From positions 32,652,289-32,716,288 of the forward strand of contig NC_054869.1 of NCBI RefSeq assembly GCF_018320785.1: 64,000 bases of DNA, read 5' to 3'. The stretch is from Cheilinus undulatus (lineage: Eukaryota > Chordata > Actinopteri > Labriformes > Labridae). Shown in pieces: positions 1 to 10,402 of the stretch. Under the pieces are notes generated by a model. It was not told the DNA's origin, made no database searches, and worked only from the letters and a program-made list of their open reading frames with translations. Position 1 is the first letter of the stretch. The number at the start of each line of letters is the position of its first letter. The translations under genes were made by a program, and so were the position numbers.

Positions 1-149
1 ATGCTGATGACTACTGTTCCTGCCACCAGGACAGTGGTGGTGGCGAATAAGATCTGGAAAATAAAGATGAAATAATCCTCAGGATTGTCGAAGTCCACCG
101 AGAGAGGCACTCCTCCTGTCAGAGAGTCTGTTGTGTTGGAGAGGTGCAT
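1..149 (-). CDS. 5' part of a class A GPCR gene, truncated by the window edge
   Basis: Reading the minus strand from the ATG at 149 gives 49 codons that stay open to the window edge. The peptide has an N-T-T glycosylation site near its start, then a stretch containing PLSVDF and NPEDY, and then a hydrophobic segment that would be the start of transmembrane helix 1. It aligns without gaps to the N-terminus of the receptor at 6202-7068, which has PLSVDF and SPEDF at the same places, so it is a close paralogue. The rest of the gene lies outside the window, so I cannot tell whether it is intact. The ATG at 149 is the likely start because the paralogue's second ATG aligns with it. Confidence 0.75.
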   Translation of the reverse strand, partial: MHLSNTTDSLTGGVPLSVDFDNPEDYFIFIFQILFATTTVLVAGTVVIS

Positions 150-361
150 TGTTCATGCAAATGTGACTCTTAAGTACAACCATTCTTTTATAGCTAAGAC
201 TTGATGTCATAAACCTCTGTCTCTTGAGATCGTGTTAACTAATGCACTTTTTAACCGTAAACAACAGCAGCATGCAGAAGTCCTGCACAGCGTGCAGTTT
301 CAACTTTAAAGACGAATCCATGAGCCCAACTTTCCTGCATTTTATACATAACAGCACCTAT

Positions 362-718
362 GGTGGCCCTGAAGGCCAACAGGATTAATATTTCAAAAAT
401 GCAAAATAAATTTCACAAAACACAAATGCATTTCAAAAAATACAAAAATAATTCACAAAACACAAAAATATTTCACAAAACACAAATATTTTACAAAACA
501 GAAATATATTTCCCAAAACACACAAAAATTTCACAGAGCACAAAAATATTTCACAAAACACAAATGTTTTACAAAACACAAAAATATTTCACGTAAAATG
601 TATTTGTTTTGTGAAATATTTTTGTGTTTTGTGAAATGTTTTTGTGAAATGTATTTTTGTTTTGTGAAATTTATTTTGCACTTTTGAAATATTAATCCTT
701 TTGGCCTTCAGGGCCACC
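362..718. mobile_element. Fold-back MITE with long inverted ends, TA-flanked
   Basis: The two ends are inverted copies of about 60 bp. The left end begins TGGTGGCCCTGAAGGCCAA and the right end finishes TTGGCCTTCAGGGCCACCG. TA lies directly outside each end (359-360 and 719-720), consistent with a TA target duplication. The inside is made of degenerate repeats of TTTCACAAAACACAAA on the left and its complement on the right, so nearly the whole element can fold back. There is no real coding capacity; the short open frames in it are translations of the repeat. This is a non-autonomous DNA element, possibly Tc1/mariner-mobilised given the TA sites. Confidence 0.75.
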
Positions 719-850
719 GTAGATACAGCTAAATAAAGCTTCACAGAGGAGTGAAAAATAGGAAATAAAATCCTAAACAGACAGCTAATCAATTGATGAA
801 ATACTCAAAAACATGAGAGAAGTCGAGAATAATGAGTTGGGTAAAACAAA

Positions 851-1969
851 TACAACGACTATTGCAAAAAAGTTGGAACGCGGAAAAATGTAAATAAAAA
901 ACAGTGCAATGATTTGCAAATCTCAAACTCATATTTTATTCACAAAAGAACATAAACAACACATCAGATGTTAAAAATGGAGACATTTGCCATTTCATGA
1001 AAAATAGTAGCTTACTTTGAATTTGATGGGAGCAACACATCTAAGAAAAGTAGGGATGGTGCAACAAAAGGCTGGAAAAGCTGTACTAATGCTAATGGTG
1101 GTATATGAAAAACAGCTGGAGGAGCATTTTTCAACTAGCAACAGGTCAGTTACATGACCTGCTGCCTCTCCAAAAAAGGATTTCAGAGAGGCAGAGTCTC
1201 TCAGAAGTAAAGGCAGACAGAGGTTCACCAATCTGCAAAAAGAAATGCATCTAAAAATTGAGGAGCAATTTCAGGAAATTGTTCCTCAATGTAAAATTGC
1301 AAAAACTTTGAATATTCCACCATCTACGGTCAATATTGGATGCTGGTAATCTTCCAGGAAGCACTGCATTAAAACCCGGCATAATTCAGAACTGAAAATC
1401 ACTGCATGTGCTCAGAAGCACTTCCAAGTCACTGTCTGTCAACACAGTTCACAGTGCAATCCATAAAAACAAGTTAAAGCTTTACCATGCAAAGAAAACG
1501 CCATATGTGAACACAGTCCAGAAATGCTGCTGTCTTCTCAGGGCCAAAGCTCATTCAAATTGGACTGAGGTGATATGCAAAACTGTTCTGTAGTTAGATG
1601 AAATAAAATGTGAAGTTCTTTATGGAAACCATGAATGCTGTATGCTGTAGGCAAACAGAAGATGGACCATTCAGTTTGTTATCAGCACACAGTTCAAAAG
1701 CCTACATTTCTGATGGTACTGGGGTTGCATTATTGCCAGTGGCGTGGGAAGCTTACACATTTAGAAAAGCACTGCTAATGCTGAAAAGTATATAGAAGGT
1801 TTAGAGCAACATGTGCTCTAAACCTTCTATATACTTTTTTCAGCAAGACAGTGCTAAACCACATACCACATCCATCACAACAGCATGGCTTTGTGGTAGA
1901 AGAGTCTGGGTGCAGAACTTGCCCGCCAGCTGCCCAAACCTTTTACCTATAGAAAACATTTGCAACTTA
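851..1969 (+). mobile_element. Old Tc1/mariner-type transposon, heavily decayed
   Basis: The left end resembles the common teleost terminal sequence, with AAAAAAGTTGGAACGC followed by ATGATTTGCAAATC. Broken frames further in are transposase-like: a helix-turn-helix/linker segment at about 1408-1593, and near 1840-1960 a stretch with QQDSAKPHT and then NLLPIENI. These match the second-aspartate region and the DPNPIE-type glutamate region of DDE Tc1-like transposases. Several stops and frame changes mean it cannot make transposase. It ends abruptly where the next element begins at 1970; no right end is visible. Confidence 0.65.
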
Positions 1970-3171
1970 CACTATATTGCCAAAAGTATTCACTCACCCA
2001 TCCAAATAATTGAAATCAGGTGTTCCAATCACTTCCATGGCCACAGGTGTATAAAATCAAGCACCTAGGCATGCAGACTGTTTCTACAAACACTTGTGAA
2101 AGAATGGGTCGCTCTTAGGAGCTCAGTAAATTCCAGCCTGGTACTGTCCAGTCATGAAATTTCCTCGCTCCTAAATATTCCACAGTCAACTGTCAGTGGT
2201 ATTATAACAAAGTGGAAGCGATTGGGAATGACAGCAACTCAGCCACAAAGTAGTAGGCCATGTAAAATGACGGAGTGGGGTCAGTGGATGCTGCGCACAG
2301 TGCACAGAGGTCACCAACTTTCTGCAGAGCCAATTACTACAGACCTCCAAACTTCATGTGGCCTTCAGATTAGTTCAAGAACAGTGCATAGAGAGCTTCA
2401 TGGAATGGGTTTCCATGGCCGAGCAGCTGCATCCAAGCCATACATCACCAAGTGCAATGCAAAGCGTTGGACGCAGCCGCCACTGGACTCAGCAGAGGAG
2501 ACGCGTTCTCTGGAGTGACGAATTGTGCTTCTCCATCTGGCAATCTGATGGACGAGTCTGAGTTTGGCGGTTGCCAGGAGAACGGTACTTGTCTGACTGC
2601 ATTGGGCCGAGTGTAAAGTTTGGTGGAGGGGGGATTATGGTGCGGGGTTGTTTTTCAGGAGCTGGGCTTGGCCCCTTAGTTCCAGTGGAAGGAACTCTGA
2701 ATGCTTCAGCATACCAAGAGATTTTGGACAATTCCATGCTTCCAACTTTGTGTGAACAGTCTGGGGATGGCCCCTTCCTGTTCCAACATGACTGTGCACC
2801 AGTGCACAAAGCAAGGTCCATAAAGACATGGATGAGAGAGTATGGTGTGGATGAACTTGACTGGCCTGCACAGAGTCCCGACCTCAACCTGATAGAACAC
2901 CTTTGGGATGAATTAGAGCGGAGATGGAGAGCCAGGCCTTCTCGTCCAACATCAGTGTGTGACCTCACAAATGCACTTCTGGAAGAATGGTCAAAAATTC
3001 CCATAAACACACTCCTAAACCTTGTGGAAAGCCTTCCCAGAAGAGTTGAAGCTGTTACAGCTGCAAAGGGTGGACCAACATCATATTAAACCCTATGGAT
3101 TAAGAATGGGATGTCATTTAAGTACATATGCGAGTCAAGGCAGGTGAGCAAATACTTTTGGCAATATAGTT
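1970..3171 (+). mobile_element. Tc1-like transposon with both terminal inverted repeats
   Basis: The ends are inverted copies of about 28 bp: ACTATATTGCCAAAAGTATT starting at 1971, and the complement finishing near 3170. TA dinucleotides lie at 1968-1969 and 3172-3173, the expected target duplication. The 1.2-kb length is normal for a teleost Tc1 copy carrying one transposase gene. It sits directly against the older element on its left, which suggests insertion into, or next to, that element. The encoded transposase is broken, so this copy is non-autonomous, but its ends might still be recognised by a related enzyme. Confidence 0.9.
2096..3089 (+). pseudogene. Tc1-like transposase pseudogene
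   Basis: A DDE transposase reading frame fills the element. The N-terminal part (from about 2096) has the paired helix-turn-helix region with SLLNIPQSTVSG. The catalytic region follows: LWSDE near 2510 (first D), [12 protein letters not shown] near 2780 (second D) and [11 protein letters not shown] near 2880 (E). The protein cannot be made whole. A frame change occurs at about 2460-2475, a TGA stop interrupts the second frame at about 2559, and early stops fall in the region aligning with the usual N-terminus (for example a TAG soon after the ATG at 2104). The last 172 codons, from 2571 to the stop at 3089, are open and well preserved. Confidence 0.88.
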
Positions 3172-3173
3172 TA

Positions 3174-4463
3174 TAAACCCTTTAGAGCTTGGTTGTCCTA
3201 GAGATTGTATGGGGCACATTTTATCCTCACTTCCCTTGGCTACCAGTGTCCAGATGGCTTCCCAGCAGAAAGACAAGTTTTTCATTATCTGAGGTCTCAG
3301 AATCCTGATGTTCTTAGTGATATATAAGAGGGAGATACACCAGTAAGACATGAACCACCAACTCTTTCAGCCATTGTCTCGTTAGCTGCATTTAGAATTA
3401 GCAGAGGGATGCATCACATTTTACCTGAGAAACTATCATTTCATCCCCTATGAGTTTTATGATTTTAGCCATACTTGTATTAGTAGTAAACAAAGTCTAG
3501 TTTTGGTAAAAAACAAACAAACAAACAAAAATACTTTCTCACTTTTAAATCATTTTTTTCTCTGGGTAATCGACATGCAACTGTTCCCAGGCTTGACAAA
3601 CATGGCAAGGGGTCAGGGAAGAAGTGATTAAACAGTGAGTTGACAAAACAACTCCTATGTAATCCCTGACTGGTGGAAATGGTGGTATTAGAACTCTTCA
3701 AGTGTTCCAACTGTACCAGCCTCACAACATGTAAAATCAATAAGTTACAGTCCCTCACCTGCAGAAAACAAGCAACCGTGTTACTTATTAGTCATTTAAT
3801 CACAGACCATTACAGTATTTATGAAACATTAACAGTCACTTTATGTCATCCAGAAAATCTCTGCCACTGCACAGATGTAAAGATTTTATGGTTTTATTTA
3901 ATGCTGTTGTAAAGATTTTGAAGCATTATATAAATAGAGGAAAGTTTACAAGCTATTATTATTATTTTGTTATTGTTGGATCTTCAGTACAATTGCCTGG
4001 ACAAGTAGAGCATTGTTGTTGCATTCATATAGTCCTATTTTCATAAAATCCTCAAACGATCACTAGCATATTTAACGTCAAAGCCTTATATTTCAAATGG
4101 GCCTACACGTTGTCATACGTTTATTTCACTATGCAGTTATTGAAATACTTAGGAATCCGGTTTTCTCAAAATCACAGGCAAGACTTTGCGTTATGTGGAT
4201 GAAGTGGGGCATGATGGGAGATTGTGTGCAGGAGGAGACCTCAGTCCAATTATTAACAATGCAGCAATTTAATTATGTTTGACTTTTTTAATATACCGGT
4301 TTATTCTAACAGACAAAACAAAAACCATAGATTCAGTTGTGTTTTCATGTAACATACTGTACCCTTTGAGTTTTTTTTTATCCATTTAGTAGCTAAATAA
4401 CGAGTGACAATAAGAGGAAGTATTGCCATTAAACACAGTACAGATGTGATTGAAGTCCTGAGC
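3174..4463. other. Intergenic, nothing recognised
   Basis: AT-rich DNA without a convincing coding frame, RNA gene or repeat end. Short open frames on both strands lack family resemblance and look like chance. Confidence 0.5.
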
Positions 4464-4471
4464 CTTTAAAT

Positions 4472-5244
4472 CAGTATTACTCAACCAAAGAGCCAAATTG
4501 TTGAAAAATGCCATCACAAGAGCCACAATCTAAATGGTGAGAAGTGACTAAAATGGTCAAAAAAGCTGTAAAAAGGTGGGAAACTGGGGGAAACTGGCAT
4601 TTAATGGCAAAAGGCAGCTGAAATGGTTGAAAAATGCAAAGAAGTAGGATAAACGTGGCTAAAACTGATGTAAAAGGGCAAAAATGGGCTAAAAGTGGTC
4701 GGAAAAGTGGCTAAGAGAAGTGGTAAAAATGGGCTAAAAGCAGCAGAAATTGATTAGAAGTGGCAAAAAATGGGGGAAGGGGCAAAATAGACATACAATG
4801 GAGAAAAATGGGTGCAAAGTCACAAAATAATGGGTTATAGGTGGTCAAAAAGCGGCAAAAAAATGAGTGAAAAGTGACCAAAGTGGGCAAAAAGGCTGTA
4901 AAAAGGTGGGACGATGGGAGAAAAGTGGCATTTAATGGCAAAAGGCAGCTGAAGTGGGCAAAAAATACAATGAAGCGGCTAAAAGTGGCTAAAAGAAGTG
5001 GTAAAATAGGCTAAAAGCAGCAGAAATGGATTTTAAGTGGCAAAATTGTAAAAAGGAAAAAAATAAAGGTTGACAATTAAGTTTGACCATTAAAACCTGC
5101 TGTATAAGTGTGGGAAACAAACTGGTTAATATAACTTAATGTAAAATGATAAATTTCTGAGGTGAAAGTTTAAAAGAATAATGTTTCAAATTAAGACATA
5201 AAAGAGCCACATATGGCTCGAGAGCCACGTGTTGAGAACCACTG
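4472..5244. mobile_element. hAT-like non-autonomous element containing a minisatellite
   Basis: The left end CAGTATTACTCAAC matches the complement of the right end, CAGTGGTTCTCAAC, at 11 of 14 bases. It is flanked on both sides by the same 8 bp, CTTTAAAT (4464-4471 and 5245-5252), the target-duplication size of hAT transposons. The interior is almost wholly a purine-rich tandem-like array built on words such as AAAAGTGGCTAAAA and GGCAAAAATGGG. A larger unit of about 330 bp, with GCTGTAAAAAGGTGGG near 4566 and again near 4894, is visible on top of the short period. There is no transposase. Confidence 0.88.
4500..5060. repeat. Degenerate minisatellite inside the hAT-like element
   Basis: Short G/A-rich words (AAGTGGC, AAAATGGGC, GGCTAAAAG) recur every 10-20 bp with frequent point changes. 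Longer blocks repeat: GGCATTTAATGGCAAAAGG occurs near 4598 and near 4927, and GGCTAAAAGCAGCAGAAAT near 4732 and near 5010. This implies at least one segmental duplication of roughly 280-330 bp after the short array formed. Confidence 0.8.
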
Positions 5245-5252
5245 CTTTAAAT

Positions 5253-6201
5253 CCTCAGACCCAGCTAGGATGATGAAGACTGTCGCTGTCCGTGGTCCTG
5301 AATCTACAGCGCTGCGTCAAAGACGGCACGTCAAATACGCACTGCTGTGATGTGCGTGTCCTACCTTTCATGAAATCAACACGAACCAGAGCCAATCAAC
5401 CATGGTTTAATAGGGGATTCAGGACTCTTAATATGTGTGCTAAAGAACCACTATATGTTATCTCAGCACCCATAAAATGACAGATGTTGGGGCATGCACC
5501 CCTCCAGATGTTTTTGACATTTGAGCGAAGCTTCCCAACTAAATTGATCTATTTTTAAGCATCATCTTGAATTATTCATAGCAATAACTAATTTATTTCA
5601 AGTCCCTTACCCTTCTTAAGACATGATGGCAATGGTTGCATGTATGAAATATGCTTGGAAGATTAAACAAGAAAATGATTTATCTAAAGAGGAATGGGAG
5701 GATTTTGGCCTTCATATTTTGGAAGTAAGAACCTGATCTTGTCAAGAAATGGACGGACGGTACAAGCGCATTAGTGTAATGGTACAGATCTGCAGCAATG
5801 ATGCTTCTTTACTATCGAAACATATTCACATCACATGGCATAACATTCACTGTGTCATTTTTGGCAGGACTATTTTTAAATGGAACTGTCTCCATACAAT
5901 CTCAAACATCATCAATATTTGAACATCACAATTTAATTTCCATAGAAAAGCCCGACTGCTTCCTCTTTTCCAGAATTGTTTAAATTAAAACAGTGAGGTG
6001 ATCATTTCCTTCCCTCAGTGATACCCTGTGATGATGATGCTTATAGACTTTTTGTGGCGCCATTAAATGAGAGGCCAACTCTGAAAAAGAAAAGGAGGGA
6101 GAAAGTCAGAACTGTGTTGTATTTTTCACACAAATCATCTCATTTGTGCGGAATCATCTACATCCTGCAGTGACTTTTGATCCTGTCTAGACTTGAGTCT
6201 C
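5253..6201. other. Intergenic, nothing recognised
   Basis: No gene or clear repeat seen. The right half lies just downstream of the minus-strand receptor gene and probably contains its 3' untranslated region. I could not fix a poly(A) site. Confidence 0.45.
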
Positions 6202-7068
6202 TCACCTGGCCCTCGTCCTGCAGCACACCCTCCTCCACACGCTCCTCCACACGGCCTGACGCAGCGCCGGGCTGCCCCAAATATACAGACCCGGGGTAAC
6301 CAGTGCGTTCAGACGCGCCATGATGGCGAACAGGTTTGTAGCCTCGTTCCTGAACCTCAGGCCTTTCCTGGTCAGCTGTCGGACTATAATATTGACAAAA
6401 GAAGGACTCCACAGAGCCAAGAAACAAATCACCACAAACACAATGATGCGCAGAGACTCCTTCTTGTTGTCTCTCTCAGCAGTGGGCGCCTCTCTCACCA
6501 GGTGACTCCTGGCTATGATGTATAATTTAATAGTCATCAACACTTTAACAAGAACTATGATCTGCAGAGTCATCACGCCGAACGCATTGATCTGAGCCGC
6601 TTTAGAGATGGGCACCATGTTCTGCACTGTGAGGATCGTGTATGTGTAAATCCAGCAGAACGCACAGATCCCAATCACCACTGACCTCGTAATGTAGCGG
6701 TTATAGAAGAAAGGATGGCACACAGCGAAGTATCTGTCAAACTGAGCAAAGAGAAAAGTTAGCACATTAACACCTAAAAAGGAGGGTAAAATATAATAGG
6801 TCCCGTTCCTGGAGGGGTAGCCCTCCTGGACGTCGAAGAGACCGAGGTAGTAGACAGAGAAGCCGGTCAGAGTGTCACTGATGCTCGTGTTCAGCATGAA
6901 GATAAACCGGTTCTGACCTCGCAGGGCGCGCGTGGAGGAGATGCCGATGACCACCGAGCCGGCCATGAGCGCAGAGCTGGTGGCGAACAGGATGTGGAAG
7001 ATGAAGATGATGAAATCCTCCGGAGAGTCAAAGTCCACCGACAGAGGGATGGTGGCGTTGAGGAGCAT
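6202..7068 (-). CDS. Rhodopsin-like (class A) G protein-coupled receptor, orphan, intronless
   Basis: A 288-codon receptor in one exon. I prefer the ATG at 7068: it aligns with the start of the truncated paralogue at 149 and gives the same length as the receptor at 10403. An in-frame ATG at 7086 would add six residues. Features: N-glycosylation site N4-A-T; transmembrane helices at about 18-43, 56-79, 92-112, 129-150, 162-187, 205-228 and 244-264; D65 in helix 2; the DRY motif at 111-113 followed by AVCHP; a W-S-P in helix 6; and TPGLYI in place of NPxxY in helix 7. A second glycosylation site (N-G-T) lies in the first outer loop. The tail has a Cys pair (282-283), possibly palmitoylated. Odd points: no cysteine at the top of helix 3 or in the very short second outer loop, and no helix-5 proline. 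The class is certain; ligand and subfamily are not. Melanocortin/S1P/cannabinoid-like ancestry is one possibility. Confidence 0.88.
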   Translation of the reverse strand: MLLNATIPLSVDFDSPEDFIIFIFHILFATSSALMAGSVVIGISSTRALRGQNRFIFMLNTSISDTLTGFSVYYLGLFDVQEGYPSRNGTYYILPSFLGVNVLTFLFAQFDRYFAVCHPFFYNRYITRSVVIGICAFCWIYTYTILTVQNMVPISKAAQINAFGVMTLQIIVLVKVLMTIKLYIIARSHLVREAPTAERDNKKESLRIIVFVVICFLALWSPSFVNIIVRQLTRKGLRFRNEATNLFAIMARLNALVTPGLYIWGSPALRQAVWRSVWRRVCCRTRAR

Positions 7069-7473
7069 CCTGACGCTCCGCCACAAGATGAGCGCTCCTT
7101 GTTTTTATAGAAGAAGAGCGCTCAGAGGTTAGGCCAGGCGAACCTTTAGATCCTCAGAGGACAGAGGTTTGAGCACGAACAAGTGACAAGAAGCGCAGGA
7201 GTGACGCATGGCAGGTGGAAAAAGAACAAACAAGGTGTTTGGTAATGTGACGCACTGAGACATTTGCGTGCCATGGGTTGATGACAACTTTTTTCGTTTT
7301 GGCCCTTTCACAGTGGTGTTTAAAATAATCCAGTTATTCTCTTATTTTACTGATATATTTTCAAAGCTCTGACAGAGTTTTCAGCTGCAGATTAAAATTA
7401 AAAAGGCAACAGGCTGAGATTTTAATGTCAGAAAAAGTTCCCTGTGCTGATCACATCTACAACCCAAATCCCC

Positions 7474-7570
7474 CCCCAAAAATGGGATGTTGTGCAAAAA
7501 AGGAATAAAAACAGAATGATTTGCAAATCATTCTCAGCCAACGTGCAATTGATTATAGCACAAGGAAAAG
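7474..7570. mobile_element. Terminal fragment of a Tc1/mariner-type element
   Basis: The words GGGATGTTGTGCAAAA, AAAACAGAATG and ATTTGCAAATCATTCTCA resemble the terminal part of the element class seen at 851, which has ATGATTTGCAAATC near its end. Only about 100 bp is present and there is no partner end. Confidence 0.5.
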
Positions 7571-7604
7571 ATATTACATGATAAAACTAAATATAGATCT
7601 CATT

Positions 7605-8000
7605 AATCTAAACTTAGTGCCCATAAAGACAGTGAATACAGAATTTTAGACGTTTTTGCAAATGCATTAAAAATAAAAACGGAAATATCACATTGACATA
7701 AATATTCAGACCCTTTGCAACAACACTTGAAATTTTGTTAAGGTTCCTCCCGTTTCTCTTGGTCGTTACTGAGATGTTTCTATATCTTGGAGTCCAACTG
7801 TGGTAAAATAAAATTGATTGAACATGATTTGGAAAGGCACACACATCTCTATAGAAGGCCTCACAGCTGACAATGCATATCAGAGCAAAAACCAAGCCAT
7901 AAGGTCAAAGGAACTGCCTACAGAGCTCAGAGACAGGGTCGTTGCACTGCACAGATCTGGGGAAGAAGTTGGAAGTTCTAGAAGAAGCTCAGTTAGAATG
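7605..8000 (+). mobile_element. 5' part of another Tc1-like element, truncated
   Basis: The sequence matches the start of a common teleost Tc1 family: ATATCACATTGACATAAATATTCAGACCC, here described by its parts ATATCACATTG and TATTCAGACCC, then a 5' leader. From 7899 the reading frame gives a transposase N-terminus containing RSKELPTELRDRVV and LHRSGEE. The expected start methionine codon is ATA, so the start is lost. Homology stops near 8000, before the catalytic domain. Confidence 0.7.
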
Positions 8001-8009
8001 ACCTTCAGG

Positions 8010-8439
8010 TGATTGGTCACCTTTCTTACTAAATCTCCTAATTCTGTCTCCCTATGGTAGAATCTTTTCAAGGTCTTTACCCTCCATTAACAGACTTAAG
8101 TCGATGCATTTTTTGGACACTAGAGGGAGACATAAGCCATAGCTTTACTACGGACAAGGCCCTCTTTTTCTTCTTTTTGCATTTGCAATCAAAAACTGTG
8201 CAGGGTTTCTTGTATTTTAATTCTCTACTCATTTGCATTCAGTATCGCCAGTATATTATAATATAGAGCTGTTAGATCCCTTCAAAACTGACACTTAAAA
8301 TGGGCATAATATACTGAATCATGAAAAACAAGTTCTTTTATTTTACTTCAGCCATGTTGAGTATAGAGGAAAATTAAATTGTATTACTCTAGGATGCTAC
8401 ATAAGAGGTAGAATCTAAGAATTTAGCAGTAGAAGCATA
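8010..8439. other. Intergenic, nothing recognised
   Basis: AT-rich spacer between two Tc1 remnants. No coding frame of note. Confidence 0.5.
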
Positions 8440-8459
8440 GTGTTACAGTGTGTTCTAGG

Positions 8460-9310
8460 CAAGCATCTGCTGACAGCATACTGACAATTTAAGAAAGTAT
8501 TCATTAAACAAACAAGAGCCACAGTATAGTGTGTAAGAGCCATACACGGCCACATCAACCCGGCACCTCCTTCTCATGCTAGTCACCAGCCTGGTCACAC
8601 ACTGCTGTGGGATGGCATCCCATTCTTCAACCAGCATCCGTTGTAAGTCAGCCAATGTGGTTATGTTGGCCACTCTGGCACAAACAGCATACCCAAGCTG
8701 ATCAAGAGTTCAATGGGGTTGAGGTCAGGACTGCTGACAGGCCATTCCATCCTCTTCACTCCTAGATCAGACCTCTCTGATAAACCCCACACTGTGATGG
8801 CCAGCATTGTCATCTTGGAGGAGAGAGTTTGGTACCAGACTGTGGAGATATGGGATTGCCCCTGGTTGCAGAAGCTCATCTTGATCTCTTTCTGCATTGC
8901 CATTGCCTCCAGTGATTCTTCCAGTGAGGGAGATGTTGCCACACACCATCACACTGCCTCCACCTAAACATGTTACTCCATCAGTGCAGCAATCAGCACA
9001 GCATTCTCTGTGTCTTCTCCACATTTTGACCCTGTGATCCAGTCTGATCTCATCTCTAAACATAATGTCCCTCCACATGTTCACGTTCCAGCACACATGG
9101 CCTGATGGTGAAGGGCAGTCATGGCAGGTGTCCTGGCAGCCGTACGAGACCAGAGATTGGCTGTGTGCAGTCTGTTCCTGATTGTCTGGGCAGAGAGCTG
9201 TCAATCATATCGTCCTGCAAACCTCGACAGCAAATCTGTAGAAGACGGCCTATGGTTCCTGAGTGCTGACAGGGTGAGGAAACAGTCTTCTTGGGGTGTA
9301 AAACTAACAA
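8460..9310 (-). pseudogene. Tc1-like transposase pseudogene, minus strand
   Basis: Reading the minus strand gives a decayed DDE transposase across at least three frames. In order it shows MFRDE (first D), GGGSVMVCGNISLTGR, LLQDDNAGHHS (second D), then SSPDLNPIELL (E) and a C-terminal LVEEWDAIPQ with MRRRCR. This order and the GGSVMVWG-type signature are diagnostic for Tc1 transposases. Frames shift near 8770-8940 and near 8660-8670. I could not find terminal inverted repeats, so only the coding core is marked. Confidence 0.85.
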
Positions 9311-9324
9311 CAGCAGAATAAGCT

Positions 9325-10402
9325 GTTAGACATTGGCAGGGCAGATTTATTAAATTTTTCATGGGTGCAACCCACATACTCAGCTCTGCTACTCATCCCA
9401 TGAATTCACATTCCTCACAAATGTGGTACCATTTAAAAGGGTAATAAACTTTCCAATGGTTTAAGATTTTATTGCCAAGAAGAATTGTTAAAACAAAGAA
9501 ATTATACAAGAAACACACATTTTCTTACTTTCTGTGCTCTGTGTAGAATCCCTACAAAGTTGAGAATTCTGGTGTTGGCACAACCATCTGTTATTTTACA
9601 GAAAAAAATCAGATGTATGACGTGAATGGCTGTTCAGCTACAAAATTTGAATGTTTGATTTTTTTGTTAATATCGCTCAGCCCTACCTATATTATACTTT
9701 TATTGCAATAAGTATAAGAAAATACTTTATTTTTATTGTTTATGAGTGAAAAAGTCATCTCTTATGGTGATAGGTTGACAACTAAGTATCTAAAAATAGT
9801 ATTTTATATTTCTAGTGCCCCTGTCAGCCATAGGTCTTTAGAATCCTCCTAATCTTCCTCCTCCATATGGCACCTCTGATTTTATATCTTGTATTATGTT
9901 TGTGTAAGTTCATATCCTTTGAGCTGTGCCAAGTTAAAGTTGAAAATATATAAATACTTCTTCATATTTTGTTTTACACTTTTAATCAGTGGGAGGCTCT
10001 TTTACTGTGGTGATGTTTTGCATAAGCTTCTGAATTGGATTATCAGTTGATTGTCATCAGTATGTTCCTTAGTTAATAATTTGGAGGGGGAAAAGTGCTG
10101 ATTTTATGTGAATAACGTGGTGATAATGATGCAAACTTGTAATTGTGCGCACAATGACGATAGCGGGATAAACTTCCGTAAATTGCGCAGTAACAGGAGG
10201 ATAAGCTTGCTGTTGGTGTTGATTGTCATTCCTCAGGAGCTTGTTGACTTGCCATCCAGGGGAATTAAAGTCACCTCCTCGCTTCACTGCTCCTCTTCCA
10301 TAAATCAGAGCAGAGGTTGAGCCTCTGAGCGGCTCTGCTGCCTGTCTGTGCTGTGCCACGCGGAACTGAACCTTCCGTTACGCACGCGTTTTCTCTGCAC
10401 TG
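9325..10402. other. Upstream region of the plus-strand receptor gene
   Basis: AT-rich DNA to about 10.1 kb, then a somewhat CpG-richer 300 bp just before the receptor ATG at 10403. That part may hold the promoter and 5' leader. I see no certain TATA box or splice site. Confidence 0.35.

Noticed and set aside
4500..5060. CRISPR-like array
   Set aside because: Repeats are degenerate, of variable spacing and without unique spacers, within a eukaryotic transposon.
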